Both the position numbers and the translations under genes were made by a program. DNA of 64,000 nt from Trichoplax adhaerens. Lineage: Eukaryota; Placozoa; Uniplacotomia; Trichoplacea; Trichoplacidae. Each line of letters starts with the position of its first letter. The stretch's first letter is position 1. The notes beneath the pieces were generated by a model. That model saw only the letters and a program-made list of their open reading frames with translations. It was not told the origin of the DNA and made no database searches. Shown here piece after piece: positions 24,655 to 36,543 of this stretch. The stretch is from positions 4,746,267 through 4,810,266 of the forward strand of contig NW_002060947.1 in the NCBI RefSeq assembly GCF_000150275.1, written 5' to 3'.

Positions 24655-25602
24655 CTACGAGTTAATGAAGGAAATATTTATTTTATTTTCTGCAGAACTT
24701 ACATATCGACGACGACGGATATAGTAGCGACGACGCCGGATATAATAGCGACGACGACGGATATAATAGCGACGACGACGTCTCCACTATGTATAAAATA
24801 TTAATTGTTAGTTTTCTTAGTGCTATCGATATCAAGCAATAAAGGAAATAATCCTGTAACACTTGCGTTGAATCACTTAGCACTTTCATAAGGGTATGCG
24901 TAATTAATTTGTATTTGTATATGTGCACGTTTTACCCATTTATATAGACTATTCCACTTCACAGTTTTATAATAAATTACTTACCCACCAAGCCTTTTGC
25001 TCCTTAATTTTTAATCCATGTTACGAAGATAGTGCAAGAAGCAATAATTTATTATTAGTACAGAAATCGAATGTTTTTACACCGTCTTATAAGTAGGTAA
25101 ATAATTAGAGACGTCGATGAAGATGTTTATAAGATAACGAGTATCTAATTTATGGATCAGATCAAAGACTAGAAAAACGAAATTTTTAACTTAATCGTTA
25201 CCAAGCAGGGTCCGTAAGAAGGTATGTAGTTATTAGTTTTTTTCATGATTGACTTACTTGGGTCATTTTTAGTAAATGTGATAATGGTATTTACAAATAA
25301 CTTGCCTTAACGACTTTAGTTTTCATTTCATCATCCTAAAATCGTATTAATAAAATTGTTATTTTCTCTTTATAATTGATTGATAAATTTAGAGTTATGG
25401 TTTATTTTGTTTAAGTCTTTATACAGTGGAGACTTTAACTTACGATATCGCTTTCCAGAAGAGCCTTTAGATCTTCTTCATCTACATCACGCATTTCGGT
25501 TTCTTTATCCGAGACTTCATTTTGTTCAGGTGCTTCTTCTTCGATTGCGAAAGCAACCGCGAAGAATAATAAGGTAGCAACTAAGATAAGCTTCGTGTTC
25601 AT
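24655..25602 (-). CDS. Arg-rich secreted peptide precursor, copy 3
   Basis: Coding exons 25602-25444, 25335-25306, 24996/24999-24985 and 24786-24655; about 110 aa. Signal peptide and acidic pro-segment almost match copies 2 and 4 (one Ala to Asp change); the small exon reads DDEMKTKVVK. The last exon has the most regular repeat: W-RRRRR-YYI-RRRR-YYI-RRRR-YYI-RRRR-YV, then SSAENKINISFINS; 17 Arg in 43 residues. The microexon acceptor that is CAG in other copies is CAA here. Because an NAG triplet sits immediately upstream in every copy, the exon may start there (QKAWW) and the change would be silent. The sequence before the start-codon exon reads CTATCAG instead of CTAATCAG. The first intron carries a 0.48-kb insertion. 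Confidence 0.58.
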
Positions 25603-25747
25603 GTTTCCTGATAGACAGAAGCATAATTAAATAATGAAGGTTAGAAATTTAGTTGATGATGAAAAGTGATAGTAGTATAAACCAACTGTTGCACTTAAAG
25701 AACATGAAGATTTTATATTGTGACGATAAAATATAAGAATAAGGACA

Positions 25748-26218
25748 TGGGTGGTGTATTTAGAATATACTGTAACTATATTCTACTCTTAAATACAGAC
25801 ATGTTGTATTGATCTTGTATTTAGACATAACTACAGTCTGTTCGCTCTACATTCAAATATGGCTTACTACATTTAGTTATTACAGTCCTCGCTATTTTCT
25901 ACAATCATCTGCTATTCTATAACCTGTTATGGTATATGATGTATCTAATCCTACAATCATGTTCTCTACGTGTGTTCTAATGCCATAGCTATAAATACTG
26001 CCGTTTTCTACCTTAGATTTCTTAAGTTGCATTATTAGTCATAGTTAGTATTCACACTTTACTCACGGCAGCTACCACGCTGACCTACCGTAATTATCAC
26101 ACTTTACCTAACTACTATCTACAATAAAGTATCCTCTTTTCTTAAGCTCCTTGTGCAATTCTCTGCATGGCAACTAAAACCACATTATTGGACTCTTCGA
26201 ACCCTCCATCACAACGTG
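25748..26218. mobile_element. Dispersed ~0.48-kb element, copy B, in intron 1 of peptide copy 3
   Basis: Diverged copy of 15262-15748. In copies 1, 2 and 4 the intron runs directly from ACATG into CATCGTAA-type sequence; here those two parts are separated by this element. The empty sites make insertion the likely direction. Ends near GGTGGTGTATTTAG and CCATCACAACGTG; target-site duplication not certain. Confidence 0.5.
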
Positions 26219-26378
26219 CATCGTAACATATTAGAGAAAGTGAATTTAATATCGCGATGTAATTTTAAAGATACGTGCATACTTTGTTTGACGGCACCAA
26301 TATTGCATGATGGCTACTTATAAAGAATTGTAAAATTTTTCTTTCGTTATAATCTAAGCTGAATTTGAAATGACTTAC

Positions 26379-26439
26379 CAGTTGGTTTAGCAATCACCAA
26401 GGAAAGAATGATCGGTTACCGAAAAGTTGGCTATTTATA
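26379..26439 (-). promoter_or_regulatory. TATA box and 5' UTR exon, peptide copy 3
   Basis: TATAAATA at 26439-26432 on the minus strand; leader exon ending at 26379 before GTAAGT (26378-26373). Because of the intronic insertion, the promoter is about 0.83 kb from the start codon, versus 0.56-0.58 kb in the other copies. Confidence 0.6.
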
Positions 26440-26449
26440 CTTTTTCTGA

Positions 26450-29400
26450 CAGAGTAAAAAGTCAATGGCGAAGTTAGTAATTCACGGACAAAACCCTGCG
26501 TTCCTTAATTGACGATGTCATCTTTGTTACTGCTATTGTAATTAATTGAATAGTGAATTTCAGACGCTGCTAAAAGAGTACTTTCTATTCCGTAGGGTAA
26601 GAAGAAAAACGCCTACTGCCTTATCTATGATACTATAAATTTGTGTCCAAAATAGCGTTGACGATCGTGTACGTATTCCACCATTATTTTATTAGAGAAT
26701 TATTGATTAATCTTTTGGAACGTAGAGCTACTTCTTATTTTTATTGATGGTAATTGTGTCAGTTTTCTTGAGAAACGCTTGACAAAAAGCGGTAAAATAG
26801 TACGAATCGACGTATCCGAGATATAAATCGAAAATAAATTGGAAAATGGAGTAAAGAATTTTATGATACCGTATATGGAATTATTAGGAATCGAGATTAA
26901 GCGAATTTACTTGTATAAATTGATATTTTATGATGCAATCGGATCATCCATGATGAGCTAAATTCTATCTATCTAGTGCTATACATATCATAACTAATAA
27001 GTATAATCGTAAACATTGCATTATGTAGTTCAAGTTTGAAATTTTATTGATTACTCGTTCACGAGTAAACAGATTTTATCGTGACGAGGTGTAACAGCTT
27101 AGAGATTCGATCGTATAATGTACACCTAGTGCCAGAAGGTTGTAAAATGTTTTGATGAAAAGTTAATAACAATCACAACTGCTAGTGCTATGACTTCTTA
27201 ATATTTTCTGGTGATGAGTATTACAAAGTAATACTAGGTAAATAGATGACGACAACAATTTAGCTCAATTGTTTATTAAGCCGTTCAGATTTTATACGTA
27301 TTTGATTTATAATACGAAAAGTAGGAATTGCAATTGTAGTGATTAAGTTATGTCATTCAGCTAGTTCGATAACTACATGTTGTCGATAGGTTGTATAAGC
27401 TAGGTAAATTATCTCTTTTCCATACTTTACTTTCTATTCTTGTCCTTTGTATTTACGCTTATTGGGTAGCTACTTTCAGTCATAGTTAGGGACATTGAAT
27501 TATAGATAAATTGTGATAGTATTGCCATTCACTGAGATAATTTAAATGTGGTAAGTATTACTGTTTACGATGCAATTAATCATTCATGTTGTAGAAAGTG
27601 CGAGGAGTAAAATATTGAGTCTGCTGATATACATTAGAGATCCCAGAGAACTAGGGTCTGTAGTGTGCATTGCTATTAGCTATCCCGAGGTAACTGTATT
27701 GCCATGATCTAAATAGTCAAGCACAAAATGTAGGCGTAGTGTATCAGTAAATTTTCTTTATTCGTTTGGGAAATCAAAACGCAATCTACTTCTTGTATTA
27801 CGTCATGCCACTTGGCTTAAGAAAATTCCTTGAGGCAATCTGTACAAGGCAATGGCTTTTCAATACTAAGTAGGTTATCATAAAACTATTAAATAGGCTT
27901 ATTTTCCATCGCAGACGTAATCTGAACGGTAATACTTTCTGTTTCGTAGAGAATGATGTGTACCGCTATTGTTATATGTGTTCTCTTCAGCGAAAACGAG
28001 AGAAAGTAAAATTATAACCTCTTTTGTTACTGTAGACATGTCGAATATTCCTGCTGACCTTCATGTAATAATTTCAGATGATCTAAATAGCAGAATAATG
28101 ATTGAAAAGTCAGACTAGTTAAAATTTTGTAGAAAGCATTAATGATAAATTAATTAATAGAAGTTATTACGATTAATTAAGTCTCGTATTTAATGCTTCT
28201 TTCTTAAAATATTGTTGTGGTCAAAGGGCAGTGGAGAAAGTTAATTAGAGATAGAGGCATTAAACTGATTTTACTATTTTGATATTAATGCTTTTACTGA
28301 TAGGAAACTTAAATAGTAACCATTATGTCGGCTAACTACGAAAAATATAGGACGGCCTATTGCACTTACAATGAAATGACAAAGGTTAATGACGCCTAAT
28401 AGGAGATTAGACCGTATTGTGTTAGCTAACATACTTTCAATAAATCATAATCTTAATACTTTCAGCCTATTATTTTCAGTATGTATGCATACGAGTATAT
28501 TAAATTATTCCTCAAGCAGTTGCTTAATTACGAGAAATAAATACTATAACAACTTAAACTTAATATGCCTAGTGAGTTACCAACTCAAATTATAAGACAG
28601 TAGCACTTCAGAATTACGACCTTAAACTAGTAATGACTTTGACGCTTGTAAACAACTTTACTTTCATTACATTCGTACCATAGCCTTCTACTGAAAAAGT
28701 ATTGTAAAGCAATAGGCTCTATTGTAGCGATTTACTGCAGAAAACTGTTTCAGGTTAAAAGAGTGCGGTAATGAGATATAATCTAATCTAAAATCGCCAA
28801 AATATACGATTAAATCTATTGCTTGTGAGTTAATTAATTAATAAAACTATTGAAATATGTTAAAGCATAGTAGTTTCTACATCTTCAATATTCAGAAAGT
28901 CGAAATTCTAGTTAGCTACTATTAGTCTAATTGACATGTATATTGAAATTAGTACACATTTCAGTATACGGTAAGTAAACACTAGGGGTCTTGTTTCTAA
29001 CACAAAATCTCTCCGAAAGTAGCTATCTTTAATATTGTATATTAATGGATCGTAGCATTGTGCACCCTCGTATCTAATGATTAATGAGTTTTGTGAAAAA
29101 TTAGTGTTGCTACCTATTTTTATGCATCGTTTCTGTATCTAAACAACGTTTTGGTAAAATGTATACTGAAATTCTAAAGGCAACAGCTACCGTAAAGTCA
29201 AGGGCACTATTACAGCCAAATTAGTTTTGGATTTCAATTTAATAAGTTGTTATTCTGCCATTTATTATGTATAATCATTTTTCGGTATTACTAGTTTATC
29301 TTGATTGTTTACGTAATTGCTAATAATGAGAATAGTTAATTCTAACGATGATCTGTTAACATGCCGCAGTATTTTGTGATTGATTTTGCCATTCTCATTA

Positions 29401-30684
29401 TTGCTATTCCAGATAATTTCGAGGGATTTCAGATCGTGTAAGTAAACAGTTCTATTCCTTATGGAAAGAAGGAAACATCTGGCGTTTACTGAAATATTGT
29501 GAAGTTTTGTCTGAAATAATGGCGATGATGATTAAAACAACCCTTATATTAAAAGCTTATAAATTTATTTGATATTAACTTAAATAACTCAGATTAAGAG
29601 TTAGAAGTCGCGAACCTATAGTAATAGTAAAAGACTGTTACTTGGTCATTACAGGAGGCAACCAATGGCATTTTAAATTGAGGCTGTTTGTTTACTTCAG
29701 CGCTACAAAAGTGGTAAAATACCTAAGATTGACATATTTGAGATTTTTTTAAATAAGATACTGGGAAATTAGAATACGGCCAAAATCGATGATCTACTCA
29801 TTTAGAAGAGAGAAAATGAGAGAATTCAGGCTGATAAATTAATTTAAAATAAACCGAAAACCCTTAAATTGATAATTTACCCATTTATAACGGTAAAATG
29901 CAAGAATTTAAGTTAATAAATTAATATTTTTGAAAGACAGGCAGTGCATATATGAAATTTGCATTATTGGCCAGTAATGATTTTTTTTATATAATGTGGC
30001 ATGATTTCACAATATTCTCTAGTCGCAAATAAAAATTTACAGCGTTTGGGATGTGGACAGGAGCAGCCATCTAGTTGATTTGTGTTATTGATGGTATAAG
30101 CGATACTATTTTATTTTTAGATTTTAGATAGTATTATCAAGCTGTTATAGATAATTATTACTCAGAATGAGGCACGATGAAGTCTAGACTTTTGCTGCTT
30201 TAGATATTCTTCACTTAATTTTGCAACATATTTGTATGAGTATATGCGCTTCAATGCATTCGATCTTCTTTAGAAGACAGTATGTTTGCTATGATTACAC
30301 TCTGACTGCTACGATATTTAATTAAAGTAACCTGGTTTACGCTATTGATCGTATTCAGTAAACGTCGAAAAGTATCTTTATGCGTTTAGATTAAATGACA
30401 ATAATTTTACATACTTTAGGTGAATTCTGATTATTAACTAGTTTCGGTATACGCTAATATTTGTATTGGTTGATGCGCTACTTTTAAGTAAGCCTCCGAT
30501 GTCAACACGTTACAGCTACTAGTGTGTATAACATGTCCATAATCAGACTCTGATATAAATTCTTGACAGAATATATATGCTGACTTAATCTAAAGGCGAA
30601 ATTCTAAGTACAGTTATGAATTAGTGAAAGAAATTATCCTTCCTTGTTTTACTTAGTTTGATAACGAATTACGTAAGAAACTGC
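26450..30684. other. Unit 3 intergenic DNA
   Basis: Aligns with 8830-12377 of unit 1 apart from the block at 28540-28935. The frame near 26572 that parallels the basic short frame of units 1 and 2 lacks an ATG at the same place. No gene recognised. Confidence 0.4.
28540..28935. repeat. Dispersed ~0.39-kb repeat, copy B
   Basis: Near-identical partner of 20850-21245. In unit 3 it is joined directly to sequence matching 23010 onward, whereas in unit 2 another 1.8 kb intervenes, so unit 2 probably gained that 1.8 kb inside the same context. Confidence 0.55.
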
Positions 30685-31578
30685 ATGAAAATTTAAATTA
30701 AATTTTATTTTATTTTGGGATTATTATTGAAGCCGATTCTAGCTGTCCAACATATTGGAAAGTATATTTAATTCCAGCATCTGCCTTCAGTATATCCTCG
30801 ATTATTTGAAATTCAGCGAAGCTAGCAACTATTCTAATTCGTTAAATGCTGGTTTAGTAGTTATTGACAGTCGAGATAAATAAGATTTCGTAGGAAATTT
30901 AACTTGTGGTTTTTCTGTTAGGACGTACTAGATAGGATTAGTAGATGTTAGAGGAGATAATTCCGCTACAAGTTTTCAGCATTACTCCACTGACAAAATA
31001 TTAACTGAAACTGGTTATTCGAGTTGGGAGAATTATTCATTTAATTACAAGGAGCAGTGCGTTTATCTATCGGCTAGAAAATGGAATAATATAGCTTGTG
31101 AGATATTTCTACCATTCGTTGGCGAACTAAGTATGTATCTTATTTTCTGTTAAATTTCGTTATATCATTTCTATGAAATGTTTAACAGATAACAGATACG
31201 ATATTGAGAATACAAAGTCGATAAGAAACTAAAGCTTACCTTAATTGCTCTTGTAAGTGGATTTGTCAATTCTATTAATGCAATGTGATTATGGATTGGA
31301 TAATGTTTTTAATTATAATTATTGAGTAAATAACCTGACAACTAATATTTAGCCTTAATATAAAGATTATCATAAAATTTCTAAATATGATAATAATATA
31401 CAACGACATATCGAAATCGTTTTAAATTTTAAACTCTTTTACCTTTACAGATCAAACTTCGTCTCAAGGTTCCTATGATACTGCTACATCAGCATTTACT
31501 TCGGCTACTATCCTTGAAAACACCTGTAATAAGGTTGCTATGCTTTGCAGTTTATTTCTAGTTGTTAAAGTATATTAG
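30685..31578 (+). pseudogene. C-type lectin gene, unit 3 copy, N-terminus broken
   Basis: Homologous to 12378 onward, but the start codon is followed after two codons by TAA, and the N-terminal half contains frameshifts and stops. The C-terminal half of the lectin domain is intact at about 31015-31130: QCVYLSARKWNNIACEIFLPFVGEL, a typical end in which the last Cys is Gly. A donor A|GTATGT follows at 31131. It joins in phase with an acceptor TTTACAG at 31450, giving N-Q-T-S-S-Q-G-S-Y-D-T and a Ser/Thr-rich then hydrophobic C-terminus ending at TAG 31576-31578. Units 1 and 3 thus preserve opposite halves of an ancestral secreted or membrane-linked lectin. Confidence 0.6.
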
Positions 31579-34055
31579 AGTATATTAGATAACAATAGTC
31601 CTAAATATCTTTAGCAATTAATATAGTATAATTATGTATGCATTGACTAAAATTTTATCTACAAGTAGGATCTAAAGTATTGTAGTCAATATCAAAATAC
31701 TTTCCCCTAAAGGAGCAGAATAATGACCTTTAAAATAAGATTTCTATCATTCATTAACTCAAATCATTAACCATTAGCTTATTGAAAAGTTACCTAAAAT
31801 AAGATATAATATAAATTAAAATTTTAACAATATTAGTTGCGATGCTATTACACATTTATATCAAAAATGTTGCATAATATTGCAAATTTATTAACTGGTA
31901 ATGTCAAAGAGTGATAATCATTATCTCCTCAAATACTGTATAATTTAATTATTTAATAGTAGTTTTGCAAAGTAATTTATTGACAAGTATATCAGACCGT
32001 GAGTAATAGAGTATTAGCAAGAATGATAAATTCAGCTGCTTGAGAAAACTTTAAGCGAAGATGTTTTAATTGTAATTGTGCACTAGAATGGCTGTTAATG
32101 AACACTTGAATAATTCTTTTCTTTTTTATTGTATACCTAAAAGATTATAACTTTTTGAGCATATAGAGTCAAATTTTAACTTTAAATCTACTTATATAAC
32201 GCTGTGTTTTAAGTGTATACCTGTTTCTAATTAAGCGATCTGTTTCAATGATTTCACATGTTACAGATTATGAAGAGTCAGCTTTGGTAAGCTCGGAAGA
32301 CCATACATACTGTTGTAGGTTAGAGTTCTATAGACGCAAGGACAGCGTAAAATAAATTACTATTCATTATATGATTCCGAAAGCTATTATATGCTAGATT
32401 TATCTGATTTTAGGTAGCTAGGGTAGAATACTATACGGATATCGATTAATATTTATAACTCTAATAATATTAGGGTGCAAAGATTGATGCTACTGTTATC
32501 CTGTCACATTTTCATTTCTAGCTATTACTCCAGATTCGACCTCATTGGCGCTGTTTATAAGACTTGATTTACAGGATTAACCATATTTACTATTGAAAAT
32601 CGTTGCATAACAGTCGTTAATCAAATATTCCGCCAAGCCTTCGTCCATTAGAAACTTTCGGCTATTACACCCTCAACGGCAGATTATACCGTAGGATGTC
32701 TGTAGAATTTACAGTAAACCTTGCTGACACTTGGAAGTCTTAACCATAGAGCTTCTTCCAGATGTTAGTATATCACGAAAGTAATTTTCGTGGCGTTTAC
32801 TTTATTTCTATGTTACGTTCTATATATATTTATATCTCAGAAATGTTTTACGGTCTCCTTAACTGTAATTTTAGTGGTTAACAGTTGATATTCTTAATTT
32901 AGGATTACATAGACTAAAATAGTAATTGCAAGCCAGCTAAACTGGATTATATTTATCACCTCCAAGGTTGTTAAAGTTCTAGGTACAATTCCTAAGTTTA
33001 GAGGAAATGTCTTAGTAGGATAGCTTTATATGTATCTGTTAAACTATTAATAAGCATTGATTATTTTAATACTGTTACAGTAAATTTAGTAGGATTAGAC
33101 TGTATCTAATCTGTGCAGATACAATGTCTTTAGGATATTAATTTGGTTAATTTCTAATAGATGAGGTTACATGTGTAGCTAAACCCGTTTCAGTTCCGAA
33201 ACCTATATAACCGGCGAGTTCGCTGACAATAAATTAGATTCTGATTTTCTAGTAAGTCTTGAAGGTCTCCCTGTGTTAAACCTGATCTGCGTTGTAATAC
33301 CAATTGTCTGGTATTCCAAATAACAGTAGTATAGGGTAGAAATCACTCTCTCAATTCTTGTTGTAAGTAAGGGCTATTCCTAGTTCGTAAAATACTAATT
33401 TAGCTATTTCGTATTATAGGTACTGCAATTACCTTAGTACTTTCGAAATATTAGTACAATCAGTAGTATAAGCCTATTTGTAGAGACTGGATATACTAGT
33501 AAGAGTAATTATAGTAATGTTATAATTAGCCAACTCTAATCTTAACTCTATAATTTACAGATAAATTTCGCCTGTACCGGTATATTAAAGATAAAAAATT
33601 AAAAATTATAATATCCTCTAGAATTTTCAATGCATCGATAATTTCTGTAACTAGATAAGGTTTAAGGAGTGCTTATACGATCCAATTGCAGTACTTTACC
33701 TCTAGATATAAGTACTGTGCCGAATATCTTACCGAATTTTTTAGATTTAAATATAAGTATTAGAATCGATCGAAAGGGCATTCAGCTAAATATAATTAAT
33801 TTGTAATGCAAGAAAAATTTATTGAATTTTAAAAAATAAGTTTCAAAATTTTAGATTATAAAATTTATATACATTTAATTTTGATATAATAACCATTCTT
33901 AATTAAACCTAACGAACTGGGCAGAAATTAACAAGAAAGAAGAAGATATAAAATTAATTAATGAATTTAGTCTTTGCCCTAAGTGTAGTCGATGATCCGA
34001 TAAATAATTATTATAATCAATTAATACGTGTACTGAATAAATAAGTGTAGGAGAT
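31579..34055. other. Unit 3 tail, no gene recognised
   Basis: Matches the unit 1 tail in blocks. The part at about 32630-33510 has no counterpart in unit 1 and no recognised gene. Confidence 0.4.
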
Positions 34056-34069
34056 ATAATAATCTATCC

Positions 34070-34135
34070 AAATCCCTACCATTTACGGTAAAGCACAGTA
34101 TTCGCTCGTACTGTATACTAAGTACAGAGAGCTAT
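34070..34135. repeat. Junction element between units 3 and 4
   Basis: Diverged copy of the block at 23410-23480, placed at the equivalent unit junction. Confidence 0.5.
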
Positions 34136-34499
34136 TAGAGAAGTTATATGATTTTATAAGACTAATGTTTACTGCACTAGTACATCGCATGCGTAAGCAA
34201 TATAAATAATGATGTTGTTCAGTACCGTGTGAGGACTAAGGACTACTTTTAATTTGATTATTTACACGCCTGATAGAAAATGAGAGAATATAGCGCAGTC
34301 TTGTATTAGCCATAAAAGGGATCACAAATTTTAAGCCGTTTAATTGTCTTTGGTATGTTTATTAATACTAACTTTTATTAGCATAAAACAAGTAATTGCT
34401 GGAAAGACAAAATTACTAATATAAACCAACGCATGTAGAGAATCGTATTGATACAAAAAAATTTTAATTTAAAGCAATTTTTTGTAATAACTACTTAGA

Positions 34500-34727
34500 T
34501 TATCTATCGGAATCGGAGATGAGATACCGAATAAAGTTAACCACGATTCTATAATTATCACCATATTTCTTTATGAGCGATAATCCAACCCATGCGCTTT
34601 GTATAAAATCGATATGCTTATTTCTGGATAAGTTCATTATAGCCAGTGGTTCCGGATAGATGTATCGATTCGTTGATTTGATAGATGATATTAAAAACAT
34701 TAAATATATAAAAATATATTTGGCCAA
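34500..34727 (-). CDS. Conserved 75-codon frame of unknown nature, unit 4
   Basis: Third open copy of the frame described at 16359-16586; the internal ATG (34700) is present. Differences from unit 2 include silent as well as replacement changes (K to Q and I to V around the SAW motif). Not recognised. Confidence 0.27.
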   Translation of the reverse strand: MAKYIFIYLMFLISSIKSTNRYIYPEPLAIMNLSRNKHIDFIQSAWVGLSLIKKYGDNYRIVVNFIRYLISDSDR

Positions 34728-35065
34728 GGTTAGCTAAATTACTAAATTAACGATGAGTTCAATTATCGATATTAATTGAATTAAATTAATTAGCGTATTC
34801 TTAAAGATGATATTTAAGTATTGCCGTAAGGTAATTATCTACATTAGTATCGATAGTATAACTAACCTTTCCCTATAGTATCATAGGCCCAAATAGGACA
34901 AACGACATAAGTTGAATAAAAATACGAAATTGGCAAAGATTAGTTTTAGAAGCATTTACGATTATAGTATGTATATTACATGATGTGGAGTAAGTACATT
35001 TTAATTTTCATAAATTTTATTTTTATGATAGTTAGATAACCGTCAATGGCTAAGCAAATTATGTG

Positions 35066-35977
35066 CTACGAATTAATGAAGGGAATACTTATTTTGTTTA
35101 CTATAGAACTTACACTTCGACGACGGCGTATATAGCGGCGACGACGGTAAACAACACGGCGACGGCGACTCCACTGTGTAAAAATTATTAATTGTTAAAT
35201 CTTGTTAGTGTTATTGATATCAAAAAATAAAGGAAGCAGTTCTGTAACACTAGCGTTGAATCAATTAGTGTTTTCATGAATTAATTTGTATTTGCATATG
35301 CGGACGTTTTACCCATTTATATAGACTACTCCATTTCACAGTTTATAATAAATTACTTACCCACCAAGCCTTCTGCTCATTGATTTTTAATCCATGGTAA
35401 GAAGATAGTGTAACAAGCAATAGTTTATAATTAGTACAGAAATCGAATGTTTTTATATCGTATTATAAGTAGGTAAATAATTAGAGATGTCGATGAAGAT
35501 ATTTCTAAGACAACTAGTATCTATTATACAGATCAGATCAAAGACTAGAAAAACGAAATTTTAACCTAATCGTTACCAAGCAGGATCCGTAAGAAGGTAT
35601 GTAGTTATTAGTTATTTTTGTGATTGACTTACTCAGGTCATTTTTAGTAAATGTGACAATGGTATTTACAAATAACTTGCCTTAACGACTTCGGCTTTCA
35701 CTTCGTCATCCTGAAATCGTATTAATAAAACTGCTATTTTTTCTTTATAATTGATTGATAAATTTAGAGTTATGATTTATTTTGTTTAAGTCTTTATACA
35801 GTTGAGACTTTAACTTACGATATCGCTTTCCAGAAGAGCCTTTAGATCTTCTTCATCTACATCACGCATTTCGGTTTCTTTAGCCGAGACTTCATTTTGT
35901 TCAGGAGCTTCTTCTTCGATTGCGAAAGCAACCGCGAAGAATAATAAGGTAGCAACTAACATAAGCTTCGTGTTCAT
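35066..35977 (-). CDS. Arg-rich secreted peptide precursor, copy 4
   Basis: Coding exons 35977-35819, 35710-35681, 35372-35361 (or 35375-35361) and 35173-35066; 102 aa. Signal peptide as in copy 2 with one Ile to Met change; acidic segment and DDEVKAEVVK exon identical to copy 2; microexon KAWW. The last exon reads WSRRRR-VVY-RRRR-YI-RRRR-SV then SSIVNKISIPFINS: 12 Arg in 35 residues. Phase 0 throughout, GC donor kept. Copies 2 and 4 share most of the precursor and differ mainly in the number of Arg blocks, as expected of a repeat that expands and contracts. Confidence 0.6.
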
Positions 35978-36482
35978 GTTTCCTGATTAGACAGAAGCAT
36001 AATTAAATAATGAAGGTTAGAAATTTAGTTGATGATGAAAAGTGATAGTAGTATAAACCAACTGTTGCACTTAAAGAACATGAAGATTTTATATTATGAC
36101 GATAAAATATAAGAATAAGGATATGCATCGTAATATATTAGAGAAAATGAATTTAATATCGAGATGTAAGGATAATTAAAAGTCACTCTTACAAAATTTT
36201 TGATAGTCGCGTAAAATTCTCGAAAGAATTTGTCATAATTTCATAATACTAAGGTAAAACTATATCTGTGCTAAATAATTTCAAAATGCATATACTACTA
36301 ATCTTGTCTCATCGATAAAGTGAGGGAGCTAGCATTTAGTATAGAAGCTTGACGAAATTTTAGTCTTCAATTTTAAATATACGGGTATACTTTGTTTATA
36401 GCACTCACATTCTATGAAGACTACAAACAACTGTGAAATTTTTTCTTCCGTTATAATCTAAGCTAAATTTGAAATGACTTAC

Positions 36483-36543
36483 CAGTTGGTTTAGCAATCA
36501 CCAAGGCAGAATGATCGGTTACCGCAAAACTTGGCTATTTATA
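36483..36543 (-). promoter_or_regulatory. TATA box and 5' UTR exon, peptide copy 4
   Basis: TATAAATA at 36543-36536; leader exon ends at 36483 before GTAAGT (36482-36477). Confidence 0.6.

Larger units (their letters stand above)
23590..34055. repeat. Segmental duplicate, unit 3 (about 10.4 kb)
   Basis: Collinear with unit 1 from near 23590 (matching 6165) to 34055 (matching 15210). Extra insertions: the 0.48-kb element at 25748-26218, the 0.39-kb block at 28540-28935 and about 0.9 kb near 32630-33510. Holds peptide copy 3 and a C-type lectin pseudogene. Confidence 0.7.

Noticed and set aside
24683-24928. Open minus-strand frame with SSSLLYP repeats
   Set aside because: It is an out-of-phase reading of the Arg-rich exon of peptide copy 3 plus its intron; splice phases favour the Arg frame. 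Kept as a caveat among the findings.
25380-25577. 65-codon plus-strand frame
   Set aside because: Antisense to the signal-peptide exon of peptide copy 3, which has splice-site and cross-copy support.
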